Assembly: GCA_030592645.1 (NCBI GenBank)
Contig: JAUVIR010000025.1
Span: 1-44,627 of the forward strand
Length of the DNA: 44,627 bases
DNA from: Candidatus Fermentibacterota bacterium
GTDB taxonomy: Bacteria; Fermentibacterota; Fermentibacteria; Fermentibacterales; JCC-6
Direction: 5' to 3'
The notes beneath the pieces are model-generated. The model was not told the origin of the DNA, made no database searches, and saw nothing but the letters and a program-made list of their open reading frames with translations. Numbering within the stretch: position 1 is the stretch's first letter; every line of letters begins with the position of its first letter. This document shows positions 33,587-42,219 of this stretch, piece after piece. Both the position numbers and the translations under genes were made by a program.

Positions 33587-34297
33587 CTACTGGAACAGAA
33601 CTTTGATTGTTCCCCAGGTTCCCGTTGCCAGCGACGAAAGCGAGTCGGTCACGATCACGCTGTCAAAAGCGGCGTGATTCTGAATTAATCCCCAGCTCTG
33701 GCAGCCTATCAGGATTGAACCGGGATCACCATAAGTAGTATCGTATCCTCCTAGCATGTACAAGGATGGCTCATCCTCGATAGAACCCTGCCACACCTTG
33801 CCCAGAAGCAGTGCTTCTGAGAGAGTGAACCTTATCCAGTACTCTACTCCGTATGCAAGCGTGAATGGCTCAGTAGCCAGCACCTCAAAATTCATACCGG
33901 GACCATCGTGACGGAACAGAACAATATCCTGCATGTTGTATCTGAGCCAGAGAGCATACCCTTGTCCAATGTTGATCGGATCCCCCATCCTGGCTCCAAA
34001 TCCGACATGCGTGGTTGCGTCCCATGCCACAGCCTTGCAGTAGAATGAGTAATCCGGGATAGACATAACATAGGGAGGAGCTGTCTGATCATCCCCGTTA
34101 AGGGAGTAGACTCCTCCGTTATCGTAATTGATCTCCATGTGGTACCATCCACTGTCTATATAAAAGTCTGCGGAATCCGCAAAGCTTGAGTACTCGGTCC
34201 AGCCAACAGCTGAGCTGCCGTTAAAGTAATCCTCAAACAGTATGCCTGCGCCTGATACAGCGCAGAGAGCAAGCAAAAGAATGAAATACCTGAACAT
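33587..34297 (-). CDS. exported protein with probable LamG/jelly-roll-like domain
   Basis: 236 residues with the signal MFRYFILLLALCAVSGAG, then FEDYFNGSSAVGWTEYSSFA and a beta-rich domain (GWYHMEINYDNGGVYSL, DYSFYCKAVAWDATTHVGFG, WIRFTLSEALLLGKVW, NHAAFDSVIVTDS) resembling concanavalin-like/DUF1080 sugar-binding folds. I infer this from pattern only. The end TGTWGTIKVLFQ matches the ends of other exported proteins here. Strong GGGGAGGGGA ribosome site before the ATG. Confidence 0.7.
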   Translation of the reverse strand: MFRYFILLLALCAVSGAGILFEDYFNGSSAVGWTEYSSFADSADFYIDSGWYHMEINYDNGGVYSLNGDDQTAPPYVMSIPDYSFYCKAVAWDATTHVGFGARMGDPINIGQGYALWLRYNMQDIVLFRHDGPGMNFEVLATEPFTLAYGVEYWIRFTLSEALLLGKVWQGSIEDEPSLYMLGGYDTTYGDPGSILIGCQSWGLIQNHAAFDSVIVTDSLSSLATGTWGTIKVLFQ

Positions 34298-34714
34298 TCC
34301 CCTCCCCTTTCAGAATCGGCAGGACACCGTGCCTTGCCGCAAACAAAGGATGGACGGAAACGTGATGGCTGTTACAGTGAATACCACTTATGAGGGATAG
34401 AGCAGCCATAGCATAGCCGCCATCCTTCAATTATTACAATAATACTCGGTAATATCTATTGTAAATACTATAAACAACATATGTAAATAAAACATACTAT
34501 ATTTATCGGATATTAACTCTTCACCAATCTGATCCGGCGTCCTGCCTCAGCTGCAGGATAGTAAATCTCGAACAGTTTAAACGCAAAAGAAACATTGACT
34601 CGGAATACATATATGGTATCCGTTGTTTGGTATGAGCGAACCTGGACGTTAGAACCGGATTCTTGATTTAACGTAAACCCGATTTTCGTGTGTCCGCTTA
34701 CGATTGGACTTATT
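34298..34714. other. AT-rich intergenic region
   Basis: 417 bases between the divergent genes at 33587-34297 (minus) and 34715 (plus). 34420-34505 is strongly AT-rich and probably holds promoters. On the minus strand, 34690-34513 reads open with protein-like composition (SYQTTDTIYVFRVNVSFAFK), possibly the end of a lost gene, but no start or ribosome site is convincing. Confidence 0.4.
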
Positions 34715-36986
34715 ATGAGAACTCTCTTTCTACTTTTCATTGTAGGCAGTGTGGCAATTGGTTTTCCGATGTGGCAAGCGGTAGGTCCTGAAGGAATCGG
34801 AAATGGTCTCACCGGTATCGCACAATCCTATTCCGATTCCTTGACATTGTATGCTGTTGGCGGAACCGTAACTCAGGGTAACTACTTAATTGAGTCTCAG
34901 AGCATCGGAGGAGGTTGGGATCTGTTCTCCTCACCTTCTGCAAAGAACTTCCTCGGTGGTGTAATGGCGATCACACCTGATGAAGTTATGCTTTTTGCTA
35001 AGCCATCACAGGATCAGATTGCCAGATCCACGAAACTATGGGCAAACCTGGAACTGGGTTTCCATTCAAAGCGATTATTCAACAGTGCGGGATATCGTTA
35101 CACTGCCGGGCAACATGAGCAGCGCCTGGGCCGTCGGGAGGGGTAAGGATTCCGGACCTTATCATGCATACTTCTGGAAAACTGAGGACTCAGGTCTGTC
35201 ATGGAGCACTGATGACCTTATTACAACCGCTTCGGAGCTGTACAGGATTTCAGTCTGTGAAGCTGACCCGAATATTATCTATGTTGCCGGACAGATGAAT
35301 ACATCTCCAGCAGTACCTTTGATTATGAGATCATCTGACGGTGGGACAAGCTGGCTGGATGTTACTCCTCAGGAATCCCTTATAGAAGACAGTATCGGTC
35401 TCGGAGTTACGGTTAGTCCTGTCGATCCTCTCCTTGTACTCTTCAGCACCAGAAGGAATGTCTATCGAAGTCAGGACGGAGGGCAGACCTGGGATTTAGT
35501 GAATGATGAGGACTGGGTTTTTGATATCGAGTATTCTGCAGCCAACCCGGATCTCGCCTTTGCAGGAGGGGAGGGAGCAGTCCTTCGCAGTCTGAATGCA
35601 GGATTATCCTGGTCAAGGGTTCCAATTGGCTCTACGGATGAAATCGTCAGAGTTGTGCTTCCCTCAAGAACCGATGAGAACGTTGTTTCCATCGGCACTT
35701 CAGGGGGTTACCAGTACAGCAGTGATAAGGGTGAGAATTTGATTCCCGATAATGATGGCATGATGTTCGTTAAAACAGGGAGTATCGCTTCTTCCTCAGG
35801 ATCCGCACCAAGGCTCTATATGGTGATCGACGATGTTCTTTCCGCCTCGGATGATTTGAGTGCAACCTGGTTCGAATGTGTAACACCTCCCGAAATGCAA
35901 ACCTACGGAATTGATATTCTTGTGGATCCTTTCAATAAGGATAATCTCGTATGTCTCGAGTACACAGGAGAGTTCTGGAGCAGTACTGATGGCGGCTTTA
36001 CGTGGGCTGTCGATGACTCCAGTCTCTCACACGGTGGTGATGTGGCAGCCGATCCCAATAATCCAGGGGTGCTGTATATAGCCGGACGCAGAGGTGTTTC
36101 CGGAAGCAGCTGGGGCTCTCTCGGCAGATCTGAAGACAGTGGCGCAACCTGGTCCTTCCAGGATGTCGGTGATTCACAATCCACTATCTATACAATAGCC
36201 ATAGATCCTGTTCATCCGGACACGATGTACGTTGGCGGAACATACATAAGTGCTCAGGGGTGTTTGATCTACCGAACAATGGATGGACGGTCTACATGGG
36301 CTGCCGTCCAGACACCTGTTTAATACTCTCCACTTACTGGCATTGCTGTAAGTGCTGATGATCCCGATATACTGCTCGTTACCGGATACAACGGGTTGTT
36401 CCGCAGCGATGATTTCGGTGTCTCATGGACGCACATCTTTTCCTACTTATACTCGGGACCTGTATTCTTTGATCCGTATGTACCACAGAGAGCCTGGTTC
36501 TATCAGGGAATTGCGACCTGCAAGGGTATTCACTTCAGCGATGATGCCGGATTAACATGGACAGAATGGAATGAAGGTCTCATTACCTGGTCGAGTGTAA
36601 ACTCATTGACGTTTATTCCCGGCCAGTGGCTTTACGCTTCCACCCCATGCGCGGCTTTCCGGCTGGATATCTCGGGAGTCGGGATAGCTGATGATGCAAT
36701 TGAACCACCGGGCTCAAGCATACTGTCTGTTTCACCAAATCCACTGCGTAGTGCTGGTTCTATTCAATACACAACAACCGAAGCAGAACCCGTTGAATTC
36801 ATGGTAATAGACCTGGCGGGAAGGGTAGTTGCGCGATTCACTGATCAACCTGAACAAACTGGAATCAACACGGTGTCATGGTTACCTGGAACGGAGCAGA
36901 ATCAACCTCTCTGCACGGGAGTGTATTTCATCAGAATGAGTTCCAATTCTGAAATTTCAACTACCCGTGTGATTCTTCTTCACTAG
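34715..36986 (+). pseudogene. disrupted BNR/Asp-box repeat exported protein with T9SS-type tail
   Basis: Three open segments join into one protein of about 755 residues. Segment 1 starts at ATG 34715 with the signal RTLFLLFIVGSVAIG. Around 35033-35035 (an AAA run) the frame shifts; removing one A restores the pattern ending RST-N-YGQTWNWVSIQ. Segment 2 runs to an in-frame TAA at 36321-36323, after which the same frame continues (YSPLTGIAVSADDP...). BNR/Asp-box motifs recur throughout: SSDGGTSWLD, SQDGGQTWDL, STDGGFTWAV, SEDSGATWSF, SDDFGVSWTHI. The C-terminus (VSPNPLRSAGSIQYTT, VIDLAGRVVARF, CTGVYFIRMS) is a T9SS-type sorting domain. It was probably a secreted sialidase- or sortilin-like repeat protein; the frameshift could be an assembly error, but the separate stop makes a pseudogene likely. 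Confidence 0.8.
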
Positions 36987-36988
36987 GT

Positions 36989-37009
36989 CAGAGGCGATAG
37001 ATGCCTCTG
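36989..37009 (+). terminator. hairpin after the disrupted BNR gene
   Basis: CAGAGGC and GCCTCTG form a perfect 7-base stem with a 7-base loop directly after the stop at 36984-36986. There is no T-run, so termination is uncertain. Confidence 0.4.
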
Positions 37010-37026
37010 CGAATGGTATAAATCCT

Positions 37027-37133
37027 GAATGTCGCAAGTGACGTCCGGCCCCATAACGCAAAAACCGCACGGCGTTCCGTTTGAAATCGCCTTGCGGTAA
37101 CTCTCTGGCGGGCCACACTAGACAATATTCGAA
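37027..37133 (+). repeat. tRNA-3'-end-like direct repeat, copy A
   Basis: This copy begins with TGTCGCAAGTGACGTCCGGC and contains a hairpin (37065-37074 with 37088-37097, CCGCACGGCG/CGCCTTGCGG). It ends with the 31-base core at 37103-37133 (starts CTCTGGCGGGCC, ends ATATTCGAA; one G-to-C difference in this copy). On the minus strand the hairpin is followed by TTTTTG, so it can also terminate the gene at 37170-38609, whose stop is 37 bases away. Confidence 0.85.
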
Positions 37134-37169
37134 ATGATTGTCGTTATAAGGGATATTAGTGAGTGGAAG

Positions 37170-38609
37170 TTAATCCAGCATCAGGACCTTCTCCGTCACT
37201 GAACATCCGCTCCCGATCAGCGTAATGAAGTAGACTCCCAGGTCGCATCGCTCTCCACTCTGGTCGCTGCAATCCCAGGCAGCAAACTGTTCTTCACTCT
37301 CGAGATCGATCTCGCTGACCAACCTTCCGGAACAGTCGTGTATCAGAATCCTGTACGGTCCCGACAGCGGTAAACCTTCAAGTTCGATGGAGAGGAAACG
37401 GCTGCAAGGATTGGGGAACAGATTGATAGCCGGACTCAGAGGTTCAGGGGAACCCTCTTCAATTCCAGTAACAGTACCTCTGTCGACAAAGACCAGTTCA
37501 GGCTCCGATGATCCAGTTTCGAGCCAGGCTATCCAGTATCCGTCGTCCACGCTGCTTACCGCGATGTTGTCCACCGGAACTGTTCCCACTCCAGTCTCTA
37601 CCACATGGTCGAAACCGTTCCAACCATCTTCATAATGCCTGCACCGTATCTGTCCATTCTGGCACCATGCAAGCAGCATTCCTGAATCCTCCTGGTTGGC
37701 TGACATGACGCAGCTGTTATCCTCATCGGGGTAATCCCACAGGAATGGTGTGCTGTATAGTGATTCAGGAGACATGCAGTCGAACTCCGAGAAGAAGACC
37801 TGTCCGTAAACATCTTCCCAGAGCGCTATAGCCTTGCCACTGCAGCTTCCGAGCGCCATCAGAGTGGGTGGCCAGTCGGGAACGCTCTCGCTGGTTGCCC
37901 AGTAGAAGCAATCCTCCAGGAGATTTACGGAGTCAGCCGGGGGATTGTGGACAAATGATTGGAGGGCGGCTCCGGATGGAAATGATCCTCCAGGCTGTCT
38001 ATAATCGGCGCAGAACATCGGCCAGGAGTTCGCTCCGTCCAAAACCGGTCCGAGTAAAGTGAAAACTTGTGGCAGACCCTTATTCGATCCCGTACCTTTA
38101 TAAAGCGAATAGCAGAGAGAAAACAGGCTGTCGACCTCACCGGAGGCGGAAACACTCAGCTCCATTGATTTCCAGTAGCAATGAGTCATGCTGCTGAAGC
38201 AATCGTAGGAATAGATGGCAAGAAACGCATTCCACCTAGCATCCGGATTCTTTAGAAAGCTGTAACTGTAATGCTCGTGGTAACCCTCTATCGTCCAGTA
38301 ATCCATCTGGGATAGAGAGGAAGACGTATAGGTCCGCAGAGTATCAGTATATTCGTTATAGGTAGACGAGATATAAAGCACAATGTGAGAATCCGGGGCA
38401 AACTCACAGACCCCAACAGAGGCATCGTAATCGCCTGCTGTGGTGACGTCAGCTACAAGCGAATCACCCTCATATCTGCCCAGATGCGCATACTCGTCCC
38501 AGCCGATCCAACTGACGAAGGAAACATCCGAATCGGTGCTTAATGGCACGATCTCCACATCCGCCATGGCGGCAGCAGCTACAAATAGAAGTATTAACAA
38601 CAATCTCAT
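37170..38609 (-). CDS. secreted protein with T9SS-type sorting domain (paralog of 43040-44425)
   Basis: 479 residues. The signal RLLLILLFVAAAAMA precedes a beta-rich body without a recognised catalytic domain. Its middle part aligns by eye with the protein at 43040-44425: GSCSGKAIALW versus GSCSGHAVLLW, DSGMLLAWCQNGQIRCR versus DSGILLCYYRDGYIRAR, DGYWIAW in both, and VTGIEEG versus LTGISEN. The last 80 residues (INLFPNPCSRFLSIELEG, LIHDCSGRLVSEI, DLGVYFITLIG) are a Por-type sorting tail. AGAGGGGAA precedes the ATG. It fills the interval between repeat copies A and B, in the opposite orientation to its paralog. Confidence 0.8.
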   Translation of the reverse strand: MRLLLILLFVAAAAMADVEIVPLSTDSDVSFVSWIGWDEYAHLGRYEGDSLVADVTTAGDYDASVGVCEFAPDSHIVLYISSTYNEYTDTLRTYTSSSLSQMDYWTIEGYHEHYSYSFLKNPDARWNAFLAIYSYDCFSSMTHCYWKSMELSVSASGEVDSLFSLCYSLYKGTGSNKGLPQVFTLLGPVLDGANSWPMFCADYRQPGGSFPSGAALQSFVHNPPADSVNLLEDCFYWATSESVPDWPPTLMALGSCSGKAIALWEDVYGQVFFSEFDCMSPESLYSTPFLWDYPDEDNSCVMSANQEDSGMLLAWCQNGQIRCRHYEDGWNGFDHVVETGVGTVPVDNIAVSSVDDGYWIAWLETGSSEPELVFVDRGTVTGIEEGSPEPLSPAINLFPNPCSRFLSIELEGLPLSGPYRILIHDCSGRLVSEIDLESEEQFAAWDCSDQSGERCDLGVYFITLIGSGCSVTEKVLMLD

Positions 38610-38939
38610 ATTCCCCTCTTCTCCTCATGACAAACAACCATATGCCTTGAATCTATATATACAGTATAAGCTGCAAGGAGCCTTAACTACAATAGAGGAA
38701 TTACACTGTTTGCGTTTTGACTTAGTAGCTGGATGTGGAAGATTCTATTCGGGAGACAAAAACGCCCCCTGATCGGGGGCAGCGTCTTCTCTGGCGGGCC
38801 ACAGTAGACAATATTCGAACTATTTCTGAACACGATGGAATGGAGTATCCTCGCCATCAAGATCATCTATTGCCCGGTTCTCTTTAATCTGTGCGAGAAT
38901 CGAGAAGGATATTGAATCGAAATCTGACTATATATAGCC
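38610..38939. other. intergenic region containing repeat copy B
   Basis: 330 bases. 38650-38670 is AT-rich (TATATATACAGTATAAG) and probably carries the minus-strand promoter for 37170-38609. Copy B occupies 38757-38819. I see nothing else in 38820-38939. Confidence 0.5.
38757..38819 (+). repeat. tRNA-3'-end-like direct repeat, copy B
   Basis: The hairpin GCCCCC/GGGGGC (38764-38780) followed by AGCGTCTTCT is the same as the terminator next to the tRNA-Asp gene (44506-44530). It leads directly into the 31-base core at 38789-38819. This copy therefore carries both the tRNA-proximal terminator and the core. Confidence 0.85.
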
Positions 38940-39500
38940 TTAGGAGAAAACAGCTTTTACAAAGCCCCAGGTTGAAGACTCCTTTGAACCTCTTGTATCC
39001 GATTGGTCCTTCCAGTAATCGATCATCCACACATTGTCACTAACCTCAACAAATCTGAATACTGCATCTCCTGCCGCCCTGTAACCCTCAGTGTGTGCAC
39101 TATTGGTGTATACTTCAAGATAAAATGGGCAGGTCATACCCAATGCTGTTGAGTCATCGGGCCATGCGTATGTGGGAGTGCATTCAAGATCCAGTGAGAT
39201 TCCCTGTGCGCTCAGTAACAGATCTTCAGAATAAGCTAACTCCGAACTCAGAAACCAGCAGGAATCTGGGTCATGTGGATTCCACTCCCAGTCTTGCTCG
39301 TGAAGCACAAACATAAAACTGTCTGCGAAGCAGTCTGTATAATCGGAGATATTCTGCTCTAAGTAAGATTCTCGAAGTTGCTCAACTACCTGTTCTGGTG
39401 TTACAGATACAACTATATCCTCAGTCCCCGCTGGGGAGCATGCACTTATCAACAATAGAATTGCTGATGTCCCGAAACAGCAATTTAACACCGACATCAT
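38940..39500 (-). CDS. lipoprotein (possible NTF2/SnoaL-like)
   Basis: 186 residues. The signal NCCFGTSAILLLISAC ends in lipobox LISAC. The mature N-terminus TPEQVVEQLRESYLEQNISD and YTDCFADSFMFVLHEQDWEW resembles the helix-plus-cone start of NTF2-like proteins, inferred from pattern only. The end FRFVEVSDNVWMIDYWKDQ fits the last strands of that fold. The terminal KESSTWGFVKAVFS repeats the WG-x-x-K-x-x-F ending seen at 33587-34297. GGAGGGAAG precedes tandem ATGs (39500, 39497). It is the only gene between repeat copies B and C. Confidence 0.7.
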   Translation of the reverse strand: MMSVLNCCFGTSAILLLISACSPAGTEDIVVSVTPEQVVEQLRESYLEQNISDYTDCFADSFMFVLHEQDWEWNPHDPDSCWFLSSELAYSEDLLLSAQGISLDLECTPTYAWPDDSTALGMTCPFYLEVYTNSAHTEGYRAAGDAVFRFVEVSDNVWMIDYWKDQSDTRGSKESSTWGFVKAVFS

Positions 39501-39809
39501 CTTCCCTCCTGATAAATGGATTTGATTCTATCCATGAGTTCCAGAAAGGGGAAAATGACAATATCTACCTCCAAGAATGTCTGATTTATAAAGAGAGTAT
39601 TCACTTAATACATAAACTGTATTCACGAGTTACTGGAATGTTCCAAATAAGCAAATAACAGTGCCCTGTAAATTGTGCTGAGCTTAAGTGTCGCAAGTGA
39701 CGTCCGGCCTCAAACGCACGGCGTTCCGTTTGAAATCGCCTTGCGGTAACTCTCTGGCGGGCCACAGTAAACAATATTCGAACTACGTTAATTCAAGATT
39801 GAATACATT
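39501..39809. other. intergenic region containing repeat copy C
   Basis: 309 bases between the lipoprotein gene and the toxin gene, both on the minus strand. 39501-39679 presumably includes the lipoprotein promoter; I see no strong signal. Copy C fills 39680-39782. Confidence 0.5.
39680..39782 (+). repeat. tRNA-3'-end-like direct repeat, copy C
   Basis: It opens GAGCTTAAGTGTCGCAAGTG ACGTCCGGCCTCA, shared with copy E. It then has the CGCACGGCG/CGCCTTGCG hairpin shared with A and D, and the core at 39752-39782 with one G-to-A change. It lies 27 bases after the stop of the toxin gene and can act as its terminator on the minus strand. Confidence 0.85.
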
Positions 39810-40073
39810 TTATTCATAGTGTGTCCACATGCGAATTACCTTAACGATTCTTCTTTCCTTAAGAACCTGATAAACCAGTCTATGCTGTATGTTGATCCTT
39901 CGAGAACATACGCCTGCCAAATCACCAACAAGCTTTTCAAATGGTGGAGGAGATCTGAAGGGATCCTCTTCGAGGATTCGAAGAAGTTCTTCCGCTTTTT
40001 CTTTAAGACCTGAACTTGAAAGTTTCTTTGCGTCCTTTCTGGCATGTCTTGTGAACACAAGCTGCCATTTCAC
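39810..40073 (-). CDS. yoeB: YoeB/Txe-family mRNA interferase toxin
   Basis: 87 residues. Residues matching the E. coli YoeB catalytic set are present: Glu46 (PPPFEKL), Arg65 (QHRLVY) and the C-terminal His85-Tyr86 (MWTHYE). LAGVCSRRINIQHRLVYQVL is the family signature. YoeB cleaves mRNA at the ribosome when freed from its antitoxin. GTG 40073 is chosen because it overlaps the antitoxin stop as GTGA, as is usual for coupled toxin-antitoxin pairs, and gives the standard length. The pair is the only content between repeat copies C and D. Confidence 0.92.
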   Translation of the reverse strand: MKWQLVFTRHARKDAKKLSSSGLKEKAEELLRILEEDPFRSPPPFEKLVGDLAGVCSRRINIQHRLVYQVLKERRIVKVIRMWTHYE

Positions 40074-40312
40074 CAGTCCAACTCTTTTTCGCACTCATCG
40101 ACTGGTGTTTTCATACCAGCAAGGATTGATTCTCGCATGCCTGGAATACTGGTAAGGTAGAGAGTTTCCTGGATTGAACGCCAGTCATCTTCACTTATCA
40201 GGACTGCTGAATTCCGCTTTCCTGCAATCTGAACAGGCTCATGCGATTGAGCTACCTCATCAAGCAGCTTGTAAAGCCTTTTTCTTGCCTCAGTTACCGT
40301 GATATTAGTCAT
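40070..40312 (-). CDS. yefM: YefM/Phd-family antitoxin
   Basis: 80 residues. The N-terminal DNA-binding part TNITVTEARKRLYKLLDEVA with GKRNSAVLISEDDWRSIQET is the Phd/YefM signature. The acidic, flexible C-terminus (GMKTPVDECEKELDW) binds the toxin. GGAGG lies just before the ATG. It is first in the operon, overlaps yoeB by four bases, and should repress its own promoter, where a 9-base inverted repeat covers the -10 box. Confidence 0.93.
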   Translation of the reverse strand: MTNITVTEARKRLYKLLDEVAQSHEPVQIAGKRNSAVLISEDDWRSIQETLYLTSIPGMRESILAGMKTPVDECEKELDW

Positions 40313-40323
40313 TGCGTACCTCC

Positions 40324-40347
40324 ATACGTACGTATTATCGTACGTAT
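40324..40347 (-). promoter_or_regulatory. operator palindrome of the yefM-yoeB operon
   Basis: ATACGTACG and CGTACGTAT (40324-40332, 40339-40347) are perfect 9-base arms with a 6-base spacer. The palindrome spans the -10 box and the transcription start region, the expected place for YefM autoregulation. Confidence 0.7.
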
Positions 40348-40362
40348 ATGAACTAATGTCAA
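40334..40362 (-). promoter_or_regulatory. sigma-70-type promoter of the yefM-yoeB operon
   Basis: On the minus strand TTGACA (40362-40357), a 17-base spacer and GATAAT (40339-40334) form a near-consensus promoter. The predicted start is about 15-20 bases before the yefM ATG. Confidence 0.75.
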
Positions 40363-40383
40363 TTCAGCAAAATGAAGTTCTAT

Positions 40384-40478
40384 ATTCTCGAACCGCATAA
40401 ACGCAAAGACCGCACGGCGTTCCGTTTGAAATCGCCTTGCGGTAACTCTCTGGCGGGCCACAGTAGACAATATTCGAA
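40384..40478 (+). repeat. tRNA-3'-end-like direct repeat, copy D
   Basis: It begins TTCTCGAACCGCATAAACGC (the CTCGAACC part is also in E), followed by the CCGCACGGCG/CGCCTTGCGG hairpin and the core at 40448-40478. It lies between the toxin-antitoxin promoter and the next plus-strand gene. The gap 40313-40643 otherwise holds only the two promoters listed. Confidence 0.85.
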
Positions 40479-40514
40479 ATTTCATGGAGCATTGTTCTAC
40501 TTCCTCTACTTCCC

Positions 40515-40543
40515 TTGACTTTTCTAAAGGAAAGGCATAGTTT
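40515..40543 (+). promoter_or_regulatory. candidate promoter of the 40644 gene
   Basis: TTGACT (40515-40520), a 17-base spacer and TAGTTT (40538-40543). The -35 box is good and the -10 box weak. Confidence 0.4.
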
Positions 40544-40643
40544 AAAATGTAGTCATGTGCAAGGTAGAATTATCCTTACACAATATATCTTCGAAACTGA
40601 TCCAGCTCCTTAAATGAAATCAACCTCATTCAAGGGAGGGAAT

Positions 40644-41708
40644 ATGATTCTAAGTATTCTTGTCTTAATCTCGCAACCGGTTTATTCAATCCTGAGTTCC
40701 GGTCTGCAGGGTATTCCCATTGATGTCTATAACACCTGGGAGATAAATTACGCCTCAGATATTCAGGATATTACATGGGTATCGTATCCATACTACCTTG
40801 CTATCAGAAGCAACGGAGACGGTAAGATATACCTGGCAGATTCGCAGTGTAACTACCAGGGTGAAATTGCCCTTCCCGATAGCGTTGAAGGTTTCGGGCT
40901 TACTTACGACTATATGGATGAGATGTATTACATCAACAGCATGTCGAGTCAGGTCTACTACTCGGACGGTTCCGATTCCTGGGCATCCTTTCAGCAACCT
41001 TCTCTTGGAGCAGGCATGGACTTCGCATACTGGTTCGGTCCCGACTGTATCTTCGAAGTTTCCCCGTTCAGTCCTCATGGTCTCTGTTCTACAGAATTGT
41101 TCAGCCTTGAAAATGAATACTACGATATGCCTGGAACCGGCTTTAATGATGAAATCAGTGGATTGACGGTTGGCATGATGGCTACGTTGGGCGGGTGGCC
41201 ACCCTGTGCAATTATAGCAACAACTAAGAATAGTCATGAATTCCTCTTTTATATGTATGGTTCATCTGAATACGACCTCGTGGAGGTGGAGGACTGTCCC
41301 GTACCTGTTGAAGAATCCCTCGGTCTTACGCGGAGCTCGGAATGCACAGAAATCTACTGGAGTTACAAGGGAACTGACGGTAATTACTATATAAGCCTGC
41401 TCGGTATAGATTTCTTCTACTTTGGCGGGATCGAAGATGAAGCATCTTCAATCGGGGAGTATTCTTTCCTGTCGATCGAATCAAATCCTGCATATGGAAG
41501 TGCAATCTTCAGTCTTCAAGTTCCCGTTTATAACACAGTGTCCCTGACCATTTACGATATCTCTGGCAGAGCTGTCGAAGAGATCTGCCGCGGTCCCATG
41601 GAAGCCGGGGATACACAGTGGAGTTTCTCTGCTCCAGCTGGGATGTATACGGCTATGCTCAGATGTGAAGATAAAGTTGAATCGCTGAAATTCGTGATTA
41701 ATGACTGA
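40644..41708 (+). CDS. secreted protein with T9SS-type sorting domain
   Basis: 354 residues from ATG 40644, chosen over ATG 40614 because GGGAGGGAAT lies directly before it and the signal MILSILVLISQPVYSILSSG then starts at residue 1. The body is beta-rich with possible propeller blades (YLAIRSNGDGKIYLADSQCN, LTYDYMDEMYYINSMSSQVY) but no catalytic motif. The end (LSIESNPAYGSAIFSLQV, IYDISGRAVEEI, PAGMYTAMLRCE) is a Por-type sorting tail with a less usual ESNPA in place of xPNP. It lies alone between repeat copies D and E. Confidence 0.75.
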   Translation: MILSILVLISQPVYSILSSGLQGIPIDVYNTWEINYASDIQDITWVSYPYYLAIRSNGDGKIYLADSQCNYQGEIALPDSVEGFGLTYDYMDEMYYINSMSSQVYYSDGSDSWASFQQPSLGAGMDFAYWFGPDCIFEVSPFSPHGLCSTELFSLENEYYDMPGTGFNDEISGLTVGMMATLGGWPPCAIIATTKNSHEFLFYMYGSSEYDLVEVEDCPVPVEESLGLTRSSECTEIYWSYKGTDGNYYISLLGIDFFYFGGIEDEASSIGEYSFLSIESNPAYGSAIFSLQVPVYNTVSLTIYDISGRAVEEICRGPMEAGDTQWSFSAPAGMYTAMLRCEDKVESLKFVIND

Positions 41709-41771
41709 GATATTCCAACCGGGATTTCAGAGACAAATCATATAATTGGAAGCACCCCTGTTTTGCATGTA

Positions 41772-41916
41772 GAGCCTAAGTGTCGCAAGTGACGTCCGGC
41801 CTCATTCGCACGGCCTCATTCGCACTCGAACCGTGCATCCGAGTATGGCATAAAGAAATAGCCCCCTGATCGGAGGCATTGAACTCTCTGGCGGGCCACA
41901 GTAGACAATATTCGAA
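41772..41916 (+). repeat. tRNA-3'-end-like direct repeat, copy E
   Basis: The longest copy. It shares its start with C (GAGCCTAAGTGTCGCAAGTG). It then has a tandem GGCCTCATTCGCAC doublet and the segment CACTCGAACC...CATAAAGAAATAGCCCCC, which matches the region left of the tRNA gene (44467-44511). A terminator-like hairpin with one mismatch (41861-41877) and the core at 41886-41916 follow. It thus links the array copies to the tRNA-proximal sequence. Confidence 0.85.
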
Positions 41917-42005
41917 TTATCTGATGCACTATAGTCCTAACTACAACTGCAGATTGGGATGTTTTGTTGAAGGTCTTTCTCCGAGCTAGTCCCCTGCATA
42001 GTTTG

Positions 42006-42035
42006 TTGACATGGATTGGTTTCGGATAGTATACT
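42006..42035 (+). promoter_or_regulatory. sigma-70-type promoter upstream of the DOMON gene
   Basis: TTGACA (42006-42011), an 18-base spacer and TATACT (42030-42035). Confidence 0.6.
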
Positions 42036-42219
42036 CAATTTCAGAGCATGAAATGGGGTCATTCCGCTAAATTCCGGAACTGATGAGATGTAGTGCCAGA
42101 CGTTGCAGGAATTAAAGATAATCAAAATTCCTATTAACCAGATGATTTCGACGGCTATAATGACAGGACTGAGACTGTTCAAATAGAACTGTAACAACAA
42201 TCATTGAGAGGAATCAATT

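Larger units (their letters stand above)
41709..42219. other. intergenic region containing repeat copy E and a promoter
   Basis: 511 bases. Copy E is at 41772-41916 and a near-consensus promoter at 42006-42035. About 180 bases of leader (42042-42219) precede the DOMON gene; an 11-codon frame at 42048 has no ribosome site. I see no further gene. Confidence 0.5.

Noticed and set aside
34513..34812. 99-codon minus-strand frame
   Set aside because: The first third is antisense to the start of the BNR gene, with no ribosome site or domain; kept only as a possible remnant in the intergenic note.
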